DNA of 64,000 nucleotides from Megasphaera vaginalis (ex Bordigoni et al. 2020) (GTDB taxonomy: Bacteria > Bacillota > Negativicutes > Veillonellales > Megasphaeraceae), in the NCBI RefSeq assembly GCF_900240295.1, contig NZ_OEQB01000007.1, positions 51,137-115,136 on the forward strand, read 5' to 3'. A program made the position numbers and the translations under genes. Under the pieces are notes generated by a model. The model saw nothing but the letters and a program-made list of their open reading frames with translations, searched no databases and had not been told where the DNA came from. Positions 62,668 through 64,000 of the stretch are shown piece after piece. Each line of letters begins with the position of its first letter. Within the stretch, counting starts at the first letter, position 1.

Positions 62668-64000
62668 TTACCAACCCTTGCGGCGCCGCCAGAACGACGG
62701 CAGCAAAACCACCAGGACGGTAAAAGATTCCAACCGTCCCATAAGCATCGAAACGGCGACGACGACCTTGCTGAACGGATGCAGAGCGCTGTAGGTGCAG
62801 GTCGCGCCGAAGAGACCGAAGGCGGGGCCGCAGCTGCCCATCGTCGAAACGCTGACGCCGATGGCGTCAAAGGTGGGAACGCCGTCGCAGACGAGCAGCA
62901 CCGTCCAAAGAACGTCGAGCAGAAAATAGACAAAGAAAAAGCGGCCGATACCGTACAAAACTTCGTCAGAATAAGCTTCGCCGTTGGAACGGACGGAAAA
63001 AACCTGCCGCCGCCGCAGGACATGGCGCAGCAAGATACCCGTCATTTTCAACAACAAGATCAGCCGCGTCACCTTCAGACCGCCTGCCGTCGAACCGGCG
63101 CAGCCGCCGACGAACATGAGCAGCAGCAGGATATATTTGCTGAACGCCGGCCACGTGTCAAAATCGGCGGAAACGAAGCCCGTCGATGAGGAAATCGAAG
63201 CGGCCTGAAAAAAAGACTGCCGCAACGCCGGCAGCAGCTCCGCCTGACCGGCCGCCGCCAAATTGAGGGCCAACAGCAACGTCGCCGCCGCGACGATGGC
63301 CACGTACGCGCGAAACTCCGTATCGCGCCAGATCAGCGACGGGCCGCGGTGATAAGCCGCCACGTACATGCCGAAATTGGCGCTGGAAATAATCATGAAA
63401 AAGGCGATGGCTCCTTCGATGACAGGACTGTGGAAGTGCGCGACGCTGTCGTTAAAAGGCGAAAAACCGCCCGTCGCAATCGTCGACATGGCATGATCGA
63501 CGGCAATCAGCGGCGTCATGCCGCAAAGCCAGAAAACGGCCGCCGCCGTCGCCGTAAACAGGACGTAGACCGCAAAAAGCTCCTTGGCCATTTCCTTGAT
63601 ACGCGGCACGATCCGTTCCGCCATCGGGCCGGTGCTTTCGGCGTTGAACATATGGACGGCGCCGCGGCCGAATTGGGGAAAGATGGCGATAAAAATGACG
63701 ATGATCCCCAGCCCGCCGAACCAGTGGGTCATGCTGCGCCAAAGGAGCAGGCTCGGCGGCAGGCTTTCGACATCGTCGATAACCGTCGCCCCCGTCCCGG
63801 ACAGCCCCGAAATCGTCTCGACCATGCCGTCGAGAACAGAAAGATGCCCGCCGGCGACGTACGGCACGAGACCCAGAAAAGTGATCAGTATCCAGGCAAA
63901 GGTCGTGATGGCGATGCCTTCGCGAACGGTCAGAGAATCTTCAATCCGCCTGCCGGCAAGACGCAGCGCCAGTCCCGTCGCCGCCGCCACGCAGACGGCC
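62668..64000 (-). CDS. TrkH-family potassium uptake protein (copy 2), 5'-truncated by window edge
   Basis: 444 residues visible; the frame runs open to the window end, and comparison with copy 1 suggests about 50 N-terminal residues are outside. P-loop segments: ISGLSGTGATVIDD, AMSTIATGGFSPFND, SSTGFVSADFDTW, SVSTMGSCGPAFGLFG. The first internal GTG (63990) should not be taken as the start. The two copies are clearly paralogous along their length, which suggests a tandem duplication. Confidence 0.9.
   Translation of the reverse strand, partial: AVCVAAATGLALRLAGRRIEDSLTVREGIAITTFAWILITFLGLVPYVAGGHLSVLDGMVETISGLSGTGATVIDDVESLPPSLLLWRSMTHWFGGLGIIVIFIAIFPQFGRGAVHMFNAESTGPMAERIVPRIKEMAKELFAVYVLFTATAAAVFWLCGMTPLIAVDHAMSTIATGGFSPFNDSVAHFHSPVIEGAIAFFMIISSANFGMYVAAYHRGPSLIWRDTEFRAYVAIVAAATLLLALNLAAAGQAELLPALRQSFFQAASISSSTGFVSADFDTWPAFSKYILLLLMFVGGCAGSTAGGLKVTRLILLLKMTGILLRHVLRRRQVFSVRSNGEAYSDEVLYGIGRFFFVYFLLDVLWTVLLVCDGVPTFDAIGVSVSTMGSCGPAFGLFGATCTYSALHPFSKVVVAVSMLMGRLESFTVLVVLLPSFWRRRKGW

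Overview
The window looks like a chromosome segment from a diderm Firmicute of the class Negativicutes, most probably Megasphaera or a close relative in the Veillonellaceae. The mix of traits points there. There are Firmicute signatures (PolC-type replicase, YerC/TrpR-like regulator, the obgE-yhbY-proBA-nadD-yqeK-LCP-rsfS string, VanW protein, CsaB). Alongside them are outer-membrane signatures (a trimeric autotransporter adhesin with an extended signal peptide, an RND pump with lipoprotein adaptor, FtsEX with an EnvC-like activator). Genus assignment is inference from gene content only. Almost every gene is on the minus strand; only an M18 aminopeptidase, a DEAD-box helicase and a small secreted protein are on the plus strand. 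I see no tRNA, rRNA, CRISPR array, insertion sequence or prophage.

Layout, left to right. 1-8490: elongasome operon mreB-mreC-mreD-mrdA-(minD-like)-rodA, running into a pair of radical-SAM genes. 8580-13260: MarR-controlled RND efflux operon. 13320-14132: amidohydrolase. 14329-18471: large trimeric autotransporter gene broken by two mutually compensating frameshifts. 19101-22872: GNAT acetyltransferase and ferrous-iron island (DUF2325, feoA, feoB, Cys-rich membrane peptide). 23159-24427: aminopeptidase. 24498-32180: ribosome-assembly, proline and NAD synthesis operon. 32253-36150: FtsEX / EnvC-like / CtpA cell-separation module. 36177-43670: csaB, two envelope proteins, prfB (with a recoded UAA) and secA. 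43912-47700: helicase, P1 peptidase, dCTP deaminase, small secreted protein. 47792-48649: 3-hydroxybutyryl-CoA dehydrogenase. 48982-50783: an FGGY sugar kinase under an FMN riboswitch. 50791-61085: hypothetical, mscL, yerC, polC, vanW, holA, comEC, comEA. 61201-64000: two tandem TrkH-type transporters, the second cut by the window edge.

The main oddities are these. An FMN riboswitch with a transcription terminator stands directly in front of a carbohydrate kinase instead of a riboflavin gene. PolC lacks the internal 3'-5' exonuclease domain. prfB has a UAA, not UGA, at its programmed frameshift. The adhesin gene carries two frameshifts at homopolymer runs that cancel each other. A nearly identical promoter spacer occurs upstream of the adhesin and of feoA. 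A MinD-like ATPase sits in the mre operon without MinC or MinE and ends in an Arg-rich tail.
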